Notes: generated by a model not told the origin, from the sequence alone. A stretch of 32,966 bases of DNA from Candidatus Rokuibacteriota bacterium (GCA_003221515.1 QHSI01000062.1:1-32966), one strand, 5' to 3'; numbered from the stretch's first letter, positions 17,568 through 25,612 are shown. Program-made: numbers and translations.

Positions 17568-18266
17568 ATGATTCGCGCCCTCACGTTCGATACCTACGGC
17601 ACCGTGGTGGATTGGCGAACGAGTGTCCTGGACGAGCTCCGCGCGCTCGCAGACCGAAAGGTGCTCAGGCTCGACTCCGTCCTCTTCCTCGACGAGTGGA
17701 AGGCCGCCTACCGTCCGGGCATGGACGACGTGAACCGGGGGGCCCGCCCGTGGACCACCGTCGACGCGATCTACCGTCGGCGGCTCGTGGAGCTGCTCCC
17801 CAAGCACGGCGTCTCGCTCGCCACGGACGAGATCGACGCGCTCACCCGCGTGTGGTGGCGGCTGCGTCCATGGCCCGACGCACTCGCTGGACTGCGCCGG
17901 CTCAAGCGGCGCTACATCCTGTCGCCGCTCTCCAACGCGAGCTTCATCGGCATGGTCGAGCTCGCCCGCTGGGCCGGCCTGCCGTGGGACTGCGTCATCA
18001 CGGCGGAAAACGCCCGCTGCTACAAGCCGCGGCCCGAGGTGTATCGCACGGCGATCACGCTCCTCGGCCTGGCGCCGGCGGAGATCATGATGGTCGCCGC
18101 GCACAACTACGATCTGGCGGCCGCCCGCGGCGAGGGCATGGCGACGGCGTTCGTGCCGCGCGCGCTCGAATACGGCACCGGACAGACGACCGACCTCGCG
18201 CCGGCGCAGGCGTGGGACGTCGTCGCGGCGGACTTCGAAGATCTCGCTACCCGCCTTGGGTGCTAG
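17568..18266 (+). CDS. HAD superfamily hydrolase, haloacid dehalogenase type II-like
   Basis: Cytosolic hydrolase of 232 residues, the usual length for L-2-haloacid dehalogenases. The motifs are nucleophile D8 in FDTYGT, the motif II serine in LSPLSNAS (about residue 123), the lysine in CYKPRPEVYR (about 153) and a closing motif AAHNYDLAAARGEGM (about 178-192) with the conserved Asp. Characterised dehalogenases have Ser-Ser-Asn where this protein has Ala-Ala-His just before that Asp. This is common in sequences named type II dehalogenase but weakens the assignment of haloacids as substrate. A cap domain occupies residues 15-95. The gene stands alone after a 134-base gap, and its stop codon lies in the first copy of a 12-base tandem repeat. 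Confidence 0.85.
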   Translation: MIRALTFDTYGTVVDWRTSVLDELRALADRKVLRLDSVLFLDEWKAAYRPGMDDVNRGARPWTTVDAIYRRRLVELLPKHGVSLATDEIDALTRVWWRLRPWPDALAGLRRLKRRYILSPLSNASFIGMVELARWAGLPWDCVITAENARCYKPRPEVYRTAITLLGLAPAEIMMVAAHNYDLAAARGEGMATAFVPRALEYGTGQTTDLAPAQAWDVVAADFEDLATRLGC

Positions 18267-18282
18267 TCGAGGTGCTAGTTGA
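18259..18282 (+). repeat. 12-base tandem repeat GGTGCTAGTYGA x2
   Basis: GGTGCTAGTCGA (18259-18270) is followed directly by GGTGCTAGTTGA (18271-18282). The first copy contains the stop codon of the HAD gene. The pair ends three bases before the -35 of the next promoter, so it could be either slippage or an activator site. Confidence 0.6.
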
Positions 18283-18284
18283 GG

Positions 18285-18311
18285 TTGACGGCGGAGGATG
18301 TTTGTTATAAT
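18285..18311 (+). promoter_or_regulatory. Strong extended -10 sigma-70-type promoter
   Basis: A perfect TATAAT at 18306-18311 is preceded by TGT (18303-18305), giving the full extended -10 TGnTATAAT. TTGACG at 18285-18290 is a good -35, but the spacer is only 15 bases, so the extended -10 may do most of the work. Transcription would start near 18318, about 25 bases before the ATG of the Asp-rich protein. It is the best promoter-like sequence I saw in the window. Confidence 0.75.
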
Positions 18312-18343
18312 CCGCCCGGACAACTCACCGAAGGAGCTTTCAC

Positions 18344-18640
18344 ATGCAGTTTCGGACGCACCCGTGGCCTGACGACGCCGAATTGCGCCGGAGCGACGTC
18401 GAGAGCGACGAAGACGCGGAGGAGACGGAGACCGAGGCCGAGGACGAGGACGACGACGACGACGATGACCTGGACGACGATGACGAGCTCGACGACGACG
18501 ATGACGACTTCGAGGATGACGACCTCGACGAAGAGTCCGACGACGACGATGTCGACGATCTGGATGACGACGATCTCGACGACGATGAAGATGGAGACGC
18601 CGAGGAGGACGACCAGGACGGAAGCGCACCACTCGACTAG
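18344..18640 (+). CDS. Small extremely acidic Asp-rich protein
   Basis: A 98-residue protein in which roughly 60 residues are Asp or Glu. After a short mixed head (MQFRTHPWPDDAELRRSDV) nearly everything is runs of Asp broken by single Leu, Phe, Val or Ser. No family is recognised; such tails are intrinsically disordered and can bind cations or basic proteins. Coding status is supported by a strong promoter, AAGGAG at 18331-18336 seven bases before the ATG, and a stop that overlaps the ribosome site of the next gene. The GAC/GAT/GAG repeats are low-complexity DNA that can expand by slippage, so length is likely to vary between strains. The gene lies 11 bases upstream of the membrane gene and both should be on one transcript. 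Confidence 0.75.
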   Translation: MQFRTHPWPDDAELRRSDVESDEDAEETETEAEDEDDDDDDDLDDDDELDDDDDDFEDDDLDEESDDDDVDDLDDDDLDDDEDGDAEEDDQDGSAPLD

Positions 18641-18651
18641 GAGGCGGCGCA

Positions 18652-19293
18652 ATGACTGACGGTTGGTTGTTCCTGCTACGCTGGTTCCACTTTCTCGCCG
18701 GCATCACCTGGATCGGCATGTTGTACTACTTCAACTTCGTGCAGGTCCCGTTCTTCGCGGGGGCCGAGGCGCCGGTGAGGACCGGCATGATCGCGGGTGG
18801 GCTCGTCAGTCGAGCGCTCTGGTGGTTCCGATGGGGCGCGATGCTGACCTTCATCACCGGCTGGCTCTATCTACTGCATCGGCTCGGCCAGTTCGGTGTC
18901 CAGCCGTTCTTTGCGACGTCCTACGGCTGGGCGATCTTCATCGGTGGCATCATCGGCAGCCTCATGTGGTTCAACGTCTGGTTCATCATCTGGCCGGCGC
19001 AGCAGGTCGTCATGGCGTCGGCGGCCCGGGTCAAGGAAGGCGGCCAGGCGATCCCGGAGGCGGCCGCGCGCGGCGCACGTGGTGGTGTGACGTCACGCGG
19101 CATGAAGATCGCGATGATGATCGTCTTCGCGATCATCCTCGTCATCGTCGAGGGGAACGCCGTAGTCGGTCCCGCCACGCCCGACAAGGCCAGCGCGGGC
19201 AAGAAGCTGCTCAGCACGGTGAACGGAACGCTCTGGGCGGGGTTCGTGCTCACCGCGATCTTCGTGATCGCGCTGAAGATCATCTTCGGCTGA
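18652..19293 (+). CDS. PuuD-like (urate oxidase N-terminal-type) membrane protein
   Basis: A 213-residue protein with about five to six helices. It opens LRWFHFLAGITWIGMLYYF, a signature of the N-terminal membrane domain of PuuD-type urate hydroxylase, and also has RWGAMLTFITGWLYLLH and WFNVWFIIWPAQQ. Conserved His and Trp in the helices may bind haem. In full PuuD a cytochrome c domain follows; here the protein stops after the membrane part. Short homologues of this kind are common in genomes and their reaction is not established. AGGAGG at 18639-18644 overlaps the stop of the Asp-rich gene and sits seven bases before the ATG. A bidirectional hairpin follows at 19306-19342. Confidence 0.75.
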   Translation: MTDGWLFLLRWFHFLAGITWIGMLYYFNFVQVPFFAGAEAPVRTGMIAGGLVSRALWWFRWGAMLTFITGWLYLLHRLGQFGVQPFFATSYGWAIFIGGIIGSLMWFNVWFIIWPAQQVVMASAARVKEGGQAIPEAAARGARGGVTSRGMKIAMMIVFAIILVIVEGNAVVGPATPDKASAGKKLLSTVNGTLWAGFVLTAIFVIALKIIFG

Positions 19294-19305
19294 TCGAGCG
19301 CGCGC

Positions 19306-19342
19306 GTCGACGGTCCGGCGGCGCTTCCGCCGGGCCGTCGGG
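19306..19342. terminator. Hairpin between convergent genes, probable bidirectional terminator
   Basis: The arms 19306-19321 and 19327-19342 pair over 16 positions (two G-T wobbles) around a CGCTT loop, and almost all other pairs are G-C. It sits between the stop of the PuuD-like gene (19293) and the stop of the opposite-strand cytochrome gene (19346). No T-tract follows on either strand, so termination may be inefficient or need Rho. Confidence 0.6.
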
Positions 19343-19345
19343 CGT

Positions 19346-19660
19346 TCAGCGCAGATAGTCGGCGAGCGCCGCGATCTCCGGCGCGACGGCCGGCAGTGGC
19401 ACCATGACCTTCGTCGGCCGCTTCGGTGTGTAGCCCGGCGGATAGGTCCCGCTCAAGACCTTTGCCTCCAGCAGCGCGCGAGACGAGCCCCTGACCGGCG
19501 GGCCCACCGAGCCAGGTTGGCCGGGATCCGTGTTGTGGCACGCGGTGCACTGGGCGAGATAGACCTGCCGGCCACGCTCGGCGCTCGGCGAGAGCCCGCG
19601 TTCCGAGCAGCCGCTCACCGCCAGGGCGAGCGCGGCGGCCAGCGGCAGCGCCACCCTCAC
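19346..19660 (-). CDS. Small c-type cytochrome lipoprotein
   Basis: Periplasmic electron carrier of 104 residues. Start GTG at 19660 overlaps the DUF3501 stop (GTGA), and it gives a clean lipoprotein signal with lipobox AVSGC at residues 15-19; a longer reading of the frame would lie over DUF3501 and is rejected. The haem-binding motif is CTACH (about residue 38), and the likely axial Met is in KVMVPLP (about residue 82). It is a single-haem class I cytochrome by size. It ends the PerR/rubrerythrin operon, where it could take electrons from, or feed, the Fe-S protein; that direction is inference. It converges with the gene for a PuuD-like membrane domain. Confidence 0.87.
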   Translation of the reverse strand: MRVALPLAAALALAVSGCSERGLSPSAERGRQVYLAQCTACHNTDPGQPGSVGPPVRGSSRALLEAKVLSGTYPPGYTPKRPTKVMVPLPAVAPEIAALADYLR

Positions 19661-20238
19661 CCGAGGTCGTCCCGCAAACTCTTCTTGGTCTCGTCCGAGA
19701 GCACCGTGCGCGCATGTTCGTTGGGGTGCTCGACCACCAGGGCGACCTCGGCCGCTCGGAAGATGCGCCGCGCGGCGGGCGGTAGCGCGAATCGAACCAG
19801 GTGGACGGCGCTGAGCTTGCCGCGCTCCTCGTCGGAGTGGCCGGCCTCGAAGTCGCCCACGATCGTGTGGGGGCCGACGGTCAGCTTCACGTATTCGCGC
19901 GTGTCGATCCCCTGGAACCGGTCGAGCACGGGCTTGACCTGTGTGGGCTCGGCGATCTCGATCATCATGGTGGCCGACAGCTCGCCGGGCCGCGGCAACA
20001 GCCCGTTGTAGACCTCGACCTCCTCGGCGACCTTGGCGTCGTCCGCGATGCGCTCGGCCCGCACCATCTCCTGGATCTGGAACCACACCGTGGCGCGGTT
20101 CTCGAAAACGAAGGACAGGTAACGACCGACGGTCACGCGACGGAAGTTCTTCAGCGCGATCAGCTCGCGGCGCCGCGCGTCGCGTACTCTTTCGTACTCG
20201 ACGAGGTTCAGGATTTCCGAGGTCAGCAGCTCCTTCAT
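19657..20238 (-). CDS. DUF3501 family protein
   Basis: A 193-residue cytosolic protein of unknown biochemical role. It begins MKELLTSEILNLVEYERVR and contains the family-like block FRRVTVGRYLSFVFENRATVWFQIQEM, then YNGLLPRPGELSATMMIEI. I recognise this as DUF3501, which recurs next to rubrerythrin and a GlpC/HdrD-like Fe-S protein in many bacteria. No metal-binding cysteines are visible. The start ATG at 20238 lies four bases after the stop of the Fe-S gene, and its stop overlaps the cytochrome start, so it is in the middle of a translationally coupled set. A role in oxidative-stress electron transfer follows only from context. Confidence 0.88.
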   Translation of the reverse strand: MKELLTSEILNLVEYERVRDARRRELIALKNFRRVTVGRYLSFVFENRATVWFQIQEMVRAERIADDAKVAEEVEVYNGLLPRPGELSATMMIEIAEPTQVKPVLDRFQGIDTREYVKLTVGPHTIVGDFEAGHSDEERGKLSAVHLVRFALPPAARRIFRAAEVALVVEHPNEHARTVLSDETKKSLRDDLG

Positions 20239-20242
20239 CGCA

Positions 20243-21547
20243 TCACTCCTCGAGGCCGTAGGCGGCGGCGAGAATCTCGATCGGATGCTTCGCCTTCCGG
20301 CCCGTTCCTTGCTCGATCTGGAGCGCGGCCAATGGGCAATCGGTCGCCACCGTCGGCGCGCCGGCCGCCACCGCGTCGAACAGCGGCTTCGCGACCTTCA
20401 ACGAGAGCTCGTAGTATTCCTTCTTGAAGCCCCACGTGCCGTCCACCGCGGAGCACTTCTCGACCACGTCGACCGCGGCGCCGGGCACCGCCCGCAGCAC
20501 GTCCGCCGACTTGTGGCCGAGGTTCTGGGCTCGCAAGTGACAGGGCACGTGATACGTCACGTTGCCGATGGGTCGCGTGAAGTTCGTATCCAGCTGCCCC
20601 GCCGCCTGGAGCTTGGCCAGGTACTCGAAGATGTCGCGGGTGTTCGCCGCGACGAGCTTGGCGTCGTCAGAGCCGTCGAGCCAGGGATAGTCCTGCTTGA
20701 GCATGTAGCTACAGGTCGGCCCGGGCACGACGATCTCGCGTCCCTCGCGCACCGCAGCGGCAAGGCTCTGCACGTTCTGCTTGATGAGGGCCTTCGCCTC
20801 GTCGATAGCGCCGCCGTCGAGGAACGGCATGCCGCAGCAGCGCTGCTCGGGCAGGCTCACGTCCGCCCGATTCCGCTCCAGCACGCGCACCGCCGCGCGT
20901 CCCGTCGACGGCTCGTAGTACTCGACGCTGCACGTCGCGAACAGCGCGATTCTCTTCGCGGCGGGCTCCCGGGCTGTCGCCACGCCCGCCGCGCTTGCCC
21001 GACGCGCGGTCTTCCCCCGCGCATGCTGCTTGAACCAAGCCGAGAAGGTCTGCCGGTGGAACTTGGGCATGTTCCGGTGCTTGTGGATGCCCAGCACGGC
21101 CTGCACGAACGCGCGGTGCACGGACAGCTCGTTCATCCAGTTCGACAGCGGTGCGCCCAGGCTCCCCAGCCTGCCGACGAGATCGGCGCTGCCGAGCAGT
21201 CGGTCTTGAAGGCTCACGCCGCTCTTGCGGGCCTGAGCCCCGCGTGCGCGCAGCATGAGCCGCGGGAAGTCGACTTCCCAGCGATGCGGAGGCGTGTACG
21301 GACAGTGGTTGAAGCAGAGCTTGCACTGGTAGCAGAGATCGACGACGTCCTTGACGTCCGATGCCGGCAGCTTGTCCACGTCGCCGTCGACCGCTTCGAC
21401 GTCCATCCGGTCGAACAGCACCTTGAACGACGGGCACAGCGGCAGGCAGCGCCGGCAGCCGCCGCAGATGTCGTAGACCCGTCGGAGCTCTCGGTCAACC
21501 GCCCCGAGATTCCAAAACTCCGCCTTCTTCAGATCCAAACCCGCCAT
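20243..21547 (-). CDS. Heterodisulfide-reductase/GlpC-like Fe-S protein with two CCG domains
   Basis: A 434-residue redox protein. Two [4Fe-4S] motifs lie at the N-terminus: Cys28, 31, 34, 38 (CGGCRRCLPLCP) and Cys72, 75, 78, 82 (CYQCKLCFNHCP). Two CCG-type domains follow; the first has ATCSVEYYEP and QRCCGMPFLDGG. The second has HVPCHLRAQNLG but EKCSAVDGTWG in place of the CCG triplet, a variant seen in rubrerythrin-linked members. It probably passes electrons between a quinone or cytochrome and rubrerythrin, which is inference from the cluster. The ATG at 21547 gives MAGLDLKK; the frame runs on upstream only through the palindromic element at 21576-21738. No good Shine-Dalgarno precedes the ATG. 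Confidence 0.88.
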   Translation of the reverse strand: MAGLDLKKAEFWNLGAVDRELRRVYDICGGCRRCLPLCPSFKVLFDRMDVEAVDGDVDKLPASDVKDVVDLCYQCKLCFNHCPYTPPHRWEVDFPRLMLRARGAQARKSGVSLQDRLLGSADLVGRLGSLGAPLSNWMNELSVHRAFVQAVLGIHKHRNMPKFHRQTFSAWFKQHARGKTARRASAAGVATAREPAAKRIALFATCSVEYYEPSTGRAAVRVLERNRADVSLPEQRCCGMPFLDGGAIDEAKALIKQNVQSLAAAVREGREIVVPGPTCSYMLKQDYPWLDGSDDAKLVAANTRDIFEYLAKLQAAGQLDTNFTRPIGNVTYHVPCHLRAQNLGHKSADVLRAVPGAAVDVVEKCSAVDGTWGFKKEYYELSLKVAKPLFDAVAAGAPTVATDCPLAALQIEQGTGRKAKHPIEILAAAYGLEE

Positions 21548-21575
21548 GATTGAAACTGTCGCGGCTAGCGACCGC

Positions 21576-21738
21576 ACGGGCTCTCGGCGAAGGGCCGGGA
21601 GGGGCCGACCGGACCCGTTCCCTCCGAGTGGCGGCGGACGCCGTGCACCCAGATGGAGCCCAGCCGCCGCCGGGCAACGCACGCGTGCCGCGTGGTCCGG
21701 CGGCCCCTCCCCCCGTCGGCCCTTCGCCGAGAGCCCGT
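21576..21738 (+). repeat. Palindromic element, copy A (163 bp)
   Basis: Perfect 22-base inverted repeats form the ends (21576-21597 and 21717-21738). Inside, GAGGGGCCGACCGGACC pairs imperfectly with GGTCCGGCGGCCCCTC. The centre has a further GGCGGCGG/CCGCCGCC pairing around the conserved CCCAGATGGAGCCCAG. The core matches copy B (32527-32688, opposite strand) with 13 substitutions and no indel over about 100 bases, while the outer arms do not match. It fills the space between the rubrerythrin stop (five bases away) and the Fe-S gene start (28 bases away). It could act as an attenuator between the two genes. Confidence 0.85.
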
Positions 21739-21743
21739 CGTAG

Positions 21744-22187
21744 CTAGATCGCTTCAGCCGGATCCTTGCCCGCGATCTGCTGCAGTCCCTTACTGAAGCG
21801 CCCGGCGTGCGACTTCTCGGCCTTCGCCAGCGTCTCGAACCACTCGGCTAGCTCGCCGAAGCCTTCGCTCCGCGCGGTCTTGGCCATGCCCGGATACATC
21901 TGGGTGTACTCGTACGTCTCGCCCGCGACGGACGCCTTGAGATTCTTCTCGGTCTTCCCGATCGGTTCTCCGGTCGCCGGATCGCCCACTTCCTTCAGGA
22001 AGTCGAGGTGACCGAAGGCGTGCCCGGTTTCGGCGTCCGCGGTGTCCTTGAAGAGACCCGCGATGTCGGGGAACCCTTCGATGTCCGCGACGCGCGCGAA
22101 GTACAGATACCGCCGGTTCGCCTGCGACTCGCCGGCGAAGGCTTCCTTGAGGTTTTCGAAGCTCTTAGTGCCCTTGAGACCTGCCAT
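21744..22187 (-). CDS. Rubrerythrin (di-iron peroxidase, no rubredoxin domain)
   Basis: Ferritin-like di-iron protein that reduces hydrogen peroxide in the cytosol. The four-helix ligand set is visible: E20 ([10 protein letters not shown]), E53 and H56 ([10 protein letters not shown]), glutamates in the third helix ([14 protein letters not shown]) and E/H in the last ([10 protein letters not shown]). At 147 residues it lacks the C-terminal CxxC rubredoxin domain of classical rubrerythrin, so an external electron donor is needed; the Fe-S protein and cytochrome downstream are candidates. AGGAG lies just before the ATG (about 22193-22200), and the start is 23 bases inside the end of the PerR-type gene. 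The next gene is separated from it by the palindromic element. Confidence 0.92.
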   Translation of the reverse strand: MAGLKGTKSFENLKEAFAGESQANRRYLYFARVADIEGFPDIAGLFKDTADAETGHAFGHLDFLKEVGDPATGEPIGKTEKNLKASVAGETYEYTQMYPGMAKTARSEGFGELAEWFETLAKAEKSHAGRFSKGLQQIAGKDPAEAI

Positions 22188-22641
22188 GAGTCCTTCTCCT
22201 TTGTCCCTTGACGGGTGATCGGCCGCGGCGCCGGCACGCGCCGCAGCGGCCGTAGTATTCGGTCCGGTGATCCAGCACCTCGAAGCCGGTACGCGCCGCG
22301 ACCCGGCGGCGCCCCCCCGGTCCGGTGCCGGCCGGTACGTCGTAGATGCGCCCGCACACCAGGCACGTGAAGTGGTCGTGCGGGCCGGTGTTGCCGTCGA
22401 AGCGCAGCCCGCCAGTGTCGGCGCGCTCGGCCAGGAACCCCTCGGAGGCCAGCACGCGAAGATTGCGGTACACGGTCGCGAGGCTCACCCGTGGGAGCCG
22501 GCGCCGCACGCGCTGGTAGACCAGCGCGGCGGTCGGGTGCGCGTCGGTGGCGCGGACCACGTCGAGGATGAGTCGGCGCGGCCGCGTGAGCCGGAGCCCG
22601 CGAGCCCGCAGCGTGTCGAGGCCTTCCTGGCGAGCGAGCAT
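22165..22641 (-). CDS. Fur-family regulator, PerR type
   Basis: Metal-dependent repressor of 158 residues. It has a winged helix (recognition helix SLATVYRNLRVL, 53-64), a hinge and a dimer domain. The PerR regulatory metal site is conserved with B. subtilis spacing: D82, H88, H90 and D101 correspond to Asp85, His91, His93 and Asp104, and H35 corresponds to His37. Asp rather than Glu at 101 is the PerR-versus-Fur marker. The structural zinc cysteines are C93/C96 and C133/C136. The basic C-terminal tail (RRRGRSPVKGQRRR) overlaps the rubrerythrin start. It probably represses itself and the peroxide-defence genes downstream until peroxide oxidises the histidines. A candidate operator lies 33-47 bases upstream. 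Confidence 0.88.
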   Translation of the reverse strand: MLARQEGLDTLRARGLRLTRPRRLILDVVRATDAHPTAALVYQRVRRRLPRVSLATVYRNLRVLASEGFLAERADTGGLRFDGNTGPHDHFTCLVCGRIYDVPAGTGPGGRRRVAARTGFEVLDHRTEYYGRCGACRRRGRSPVKGQRRRTHGRSQGH

Positions 22642-22654
22642 GGGGGTCAGCGAT

Positions 22655-22688
22655 CTCTGTTAGGAAGCTCTGTTAGGAATCATTATCA
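22655..22688 (-). promoter_or_regulatory. Candidate PerR/Fur operator with 12-base direct repeats
   Basis: On the minus strand TGATAATGATTCCTA (22674-22688) matches the Fur/PerR 7-1-7 box TGATAATnATTATCA in 12 of 14 defined positions and includes a possible -10, GATAAT. Adjoining and partly overlapping it, CTCTGTTAGGAA occurs twice on the plus strand (22655-22666 and 22668-22679). The site lies between the divergent PerR-type gene and uvrA, so it could control either. Confidence 0.55.
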
Positions 22689-22801
22689 ATTACTACTCGA
22701 CGCCAGCCTACAGGGCGCTCGCGCCGCTGTCAAGCGTCCGAAGCGTGTGGCGCGCTGCGCTCTCTTCCAGTAGACTACCCGCCTCAGGAGGACTGTTTCG
22801 A

Positions 22802-25612
22802 ATGCCTCAGCCCCTCGGGCTGCGCATCTACGGAGCACGCCAGAACAACCTCAAGAACATTTCGCTCGAGATCCCGCACGACCGACTCACCGTCGTGACC
22901 GGCGTCTCCGGCTCCGGCAAGTCGTCCCTCGCCTTCGACACCCTCTTCGCCGAGGGCCAGTGGCGCTACATCGAATCACTGTCGACCTACGCTCGAATGT
23001 TCCTCGACCGGGTGGATCGTCCCGACGTGGACAAGATCGAGCAGATCCGGCCGGCCGTCGCCCTCGAGCAGAAGAACCCGGTGCGGACGGCGCGGTCCAC
23101 CGTCGGCACCGCCACCGAGGTCTACGACTATCTGCGTCTCCTCTACGCGAAGATCGGCCGCGTTCACTGCCCGAGCTGCGGCGCGCCGGCGGTGTCGCAC
23201 TCGCCGGAGTCCATCGTGAACGTGCTGCTCGGCGAGCACACCGGCGCGCGGGCGCTGATCACCTTCCGGCTCGCGGTTCCGGCCGGGCTCCCACCCGCCG
23301 AGCTGTGGGCGACGCTCACCCGTCGTGGATTCGCCCGGGTTCGGATCGACGGCGACATTCTCGATCTCGCCGCGCCGCCGCCGGCCGACTTCGGCGACCG
23401 CACGGCGATCGCGGTGGTCCTCGATCGGGTCGTGCTGGACCCGGCCCAGCGCGGCCGGATCAGCGAGTCGGTCGAGTCGGCGCTGCGCGAAGGCGGGGGG
23501 CAGCTCGCCGTCGACATCGTGAACGGTCCCACCCGCGTGTTCGCCGAGGACTTCCGCTGCAGCGGGTGCGGGGCCGCCCTCGAGCGTCCGCAGCCGTTGC
23601 TGTTCTCGTTCAACCACCCGCTGGGGGCCTGCCCGGAGTGCAAGGGCTTCGGCAACGTGCTGAAGTACGACGAGGCGCGCGTGGTGCCCGACCGCACGCT
23701 GAGCCTCGCCGACGGCGCCGTCGAGCCGTGGACGCACCCGTCGGGCCGCTGGTACCAGCGCGAGCTGATGAAGGCCGCGCGGCGGAAGCGGCTCGACACC
23801 GACACGCCGTGGGAGAAGCTTCCGGAGGCGACACGCGCCTTCGTCTACAAGGGTGACGGCACCTTCCCCGGCATCCAGGGGTTCTTCGAGGAAGTCGAGT
23901 CGTACCGTTACAAGCTCCACGTCCGGGTCTTCCTTTCGCGCTACCGGAGCCAGTCCATCTGCCCGACGTGTCGCGGCGCGCGGCTCAAGCCCGCCGCCCT
24001 CGCGGTCCGCGTCGGGGGGCTCACGATCGCCGAGTTCACCGCGCTCACCATCGACGCGGCGGCGCGTCTCGTCGGCGATCTCGGTCTCACCGCGTGGGAC
24101 GCGGTGGTGGCGCGCGAGATCCTGCGCCAGCTTACGGCGATGCTCACCTTCCTCCTGCGCGTCGGGCTCGGCTACCTCACGCTCTCGCGCCAGACACGGA
24201 CGCTGTCGGGTGGCGAAGCCCAGCGCATCAACCTGGCCAACCAGCTTGGCTCGCAGCTGGTGGGCACGCTCTACGTGCTGGACGAGCCGTCGATCGGACT
24301 GCACCCACGCGACACCACCCGGCTGGCCGACCTCTGCCGCGAGCTGGCGCAGGCTGGCAATACGGTCGTGGTCGTCGAGCATGACCGCGAGTTCATCGCG
24401 GCGGCCGACCACATCGTCGAGCTGGGACCGGGCTCGGGCGAGCGCGGTGGCGAGATCGTCTTCAACGGCACGCAGGCCGAGTTCCAGAAGGCGACCCACT
24501 CGCTGACCGCACGCTACGTGACCGGACGCGAGTCGATCCCGGTGCCCCCGTTCCGACGCGGCGGCCGCCGGCAGCTCACCCTCGTCGGCGCGCGCGAGCA
24601 CAACCTCAAGGACGTGACGCTCCGCGTGCCCCTGCACACGCTCACGGTGGTGTCGGGTGTGTCCGGCTCCGGCAAGTCCACGCTCGTGCACGACACGCTC
24701 TATCGCGCCGTCGCGCGCGCCTTCAAGACCGACTTCGCGCCGCCGGGCGCCTACAAGGCGCTGACCGGCATCGAGTACCTGAAGGGCGTCCGCCTCATCG
24801 ATCAGGAGCCGATCGGCCGCACGCCCCGCTCGAACCCGATCACCTACGTGAAAGCGTTCGACGAGATCCGCAAGCTCTTCGCGGCGCACCCACGGGCCAA
24901 GGCGCTCGGCCTCGACTCCGGCGCGTTCTCCTTCAACGTCCCGGGCGGGCGCTGCGAGTCCTGTCAGGGCGACGGCTTCCAGAAGCTCGAGATGTACTTC
25001 TTCGAGGATGTGTACGTCGCCTGCCCCGAGTGCGAGGGTCGGCGCTACCGGACGGACGTCCTCGGCGTCCGGCTGCGGGGCCGGAGCGTGAGCGACGTGC
25101 TCCAGATGACGGTCGACGAAGCCGTCGACTTCTTCGCCGCCCAGACCGGCCTCGCGCGGCGCCTGCAGACTCTACAATCCGTCGGTCTCGGCTATCTCCG
25201 GCTGGGCCAGGCAGCGACGACGCTGTCGGGAGGCGAGGCGCAGCGGCTCAAGATCGCCGCCGAGCTGGGCGCGCGCGCGACCAGCGAGATGCTCTACGTC
25301 CTCGACGAGCCGACGACCGGTCTCCACCTCGACGACGTCAAGAAGCTCCTGGGCGTCCTCAATCGTCTCGTCGACGCCGGCAACACCGTGCTGGTCGTCG
25401 AGCACCACCTGGACGTGATCAAGGCAGCGGATCACGTGATCGACCTCGGGCCCGAGGGCGGTGAGGACGGCGGCGAGATCGTGGCCGAGGGCCCGCCCGA
25501 GACGATCGCCCAGACGCCCGGATCGTACACCGGCAAGTTCCTCGCGGAAGTTCTTCCGAAACCCCTGACCGGGACCCGCGCCATGGCTTCCGCGACAAAG
25601 GAGACTCGATGA
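22802..25612 (+). CDS. uvrA: UvrA excinuclease subunit A
   Basis: Damage-recognition ATPase of nucleotide excision repair; it loads UvrB at lesions. The 936 residues match E. coli UvrA (940). Domains: Walker A at 34-42 (GVSGSGKSS), the UvrB-binding/insertion region to about 250, zinc module 1 with CSGC...CPEC (about 253-280), and signature LSGGEAQR at about 470 with [10 protein letters not shown]. Walker A 2 is at about 620 (GVSGSGKST), zinc module 2 CESC...CPEC at about 717-743, and the second LSGGEAQR at about 807. The start at 22802 is set by AGGAGG (22786-22791); the open frame extends upstream without one. There is no uvrB nearby. It is divergent from the PerR-type gene, and its stop overlaps the thiolase-like start. 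The region after the first Walker A ([20 protein letters not shown]) is a well-conserved UvrA block. Confidence 0.95.
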   Translation: MPQPLGLRIYGARQNNLKNISLEIPHDRLTVVTGVSGSGKSSLAFDTLFAEGQWRYIESLSTYARMFLDRVDRPDVDKIEQIRPAVALEQKNPVRTARSTVGTATEVYDYLRLLYAKIGRVHCPSCGAPAVSHSPESIVNVLLGEHTGARALITFRLAVPAGLPPAELWATLTRRGFARVRIDGDILDLAAPPPADFGDRTAIAVVLDRVVLDPAQRGRISESVESALREGGGQLAVDIVNGPTRVFAEDFRCSGCGAALERPQPLLFSFNHPLGACPECKGFGNVLKYDEARVVPDRTLSLADGAVEPWTHPSGRWYQRELMKAARRKRLDTDTPWEKLPEATRAFVYKGDGTFPGIQGFFEEVESYRYKLHVRVFLSRYRSQSICPTCRGARLKPAALAVRVGGLTIAEFTALTIDAAARLVGDLGLTAWDAVVAREILRQLTAMLTFLLRVGLGYLTLSRQTRTLSGGEAQRINLANQLGSQLVGTLYVLDEPSIGLHPRDTTRLADLCRELAQAGNTVVVVEHDREFIAAADHIVELGPGSGERGGEIVFNGTQAEFQKATHSLTARYVTGRESIPVPPFRRGGRRQLTLVGAREHNLKDVTLRVPLHTLTVVSGVSGSGKSTLVHDTLYRAVARAFKTDFAPPGAYKALTGIEYLKGVRLIDQEPIGRTPRSNPITYVKAFDEIRKLFAAHPRAKALGLDSGAFSFNVPGGRCESCQGDGFQKLEMYFFEDVYVACPECEGRRYRTDVLGVRLRGRSVSDVLQMTVDEAVDFFAAQTGLARRLQTLQSVGLGYLRLGQAATTLSGGEAQRLKIAAELGARATSEMLYVLDEPTTGLHLDDVKKLLGVLNRLVDAGNTVLVVEHHLDVIKAADHVIDLGPEGGEDGGEIVAEGPPETIAQTPGSYTGKFLAEVLPKPLTGTRAMASATKETR

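Noticed and set aside
21576-21738. Copy A as an ordinary rho-independent terminator after rubrerythrin
   Set aside because: It is 163 bp with a structured core and shares that core with a distant copy; no T-tract follows. It may still stop transcription, but this does not explain the conservation.
22976-24889. 637-codon open frame on the minus strand inside uvrA
   Set aside because: It is a high-GC shadow; the plus strand carries every UvrA motif and the minus translation is Arg/Asp/Val-rich with no domain.
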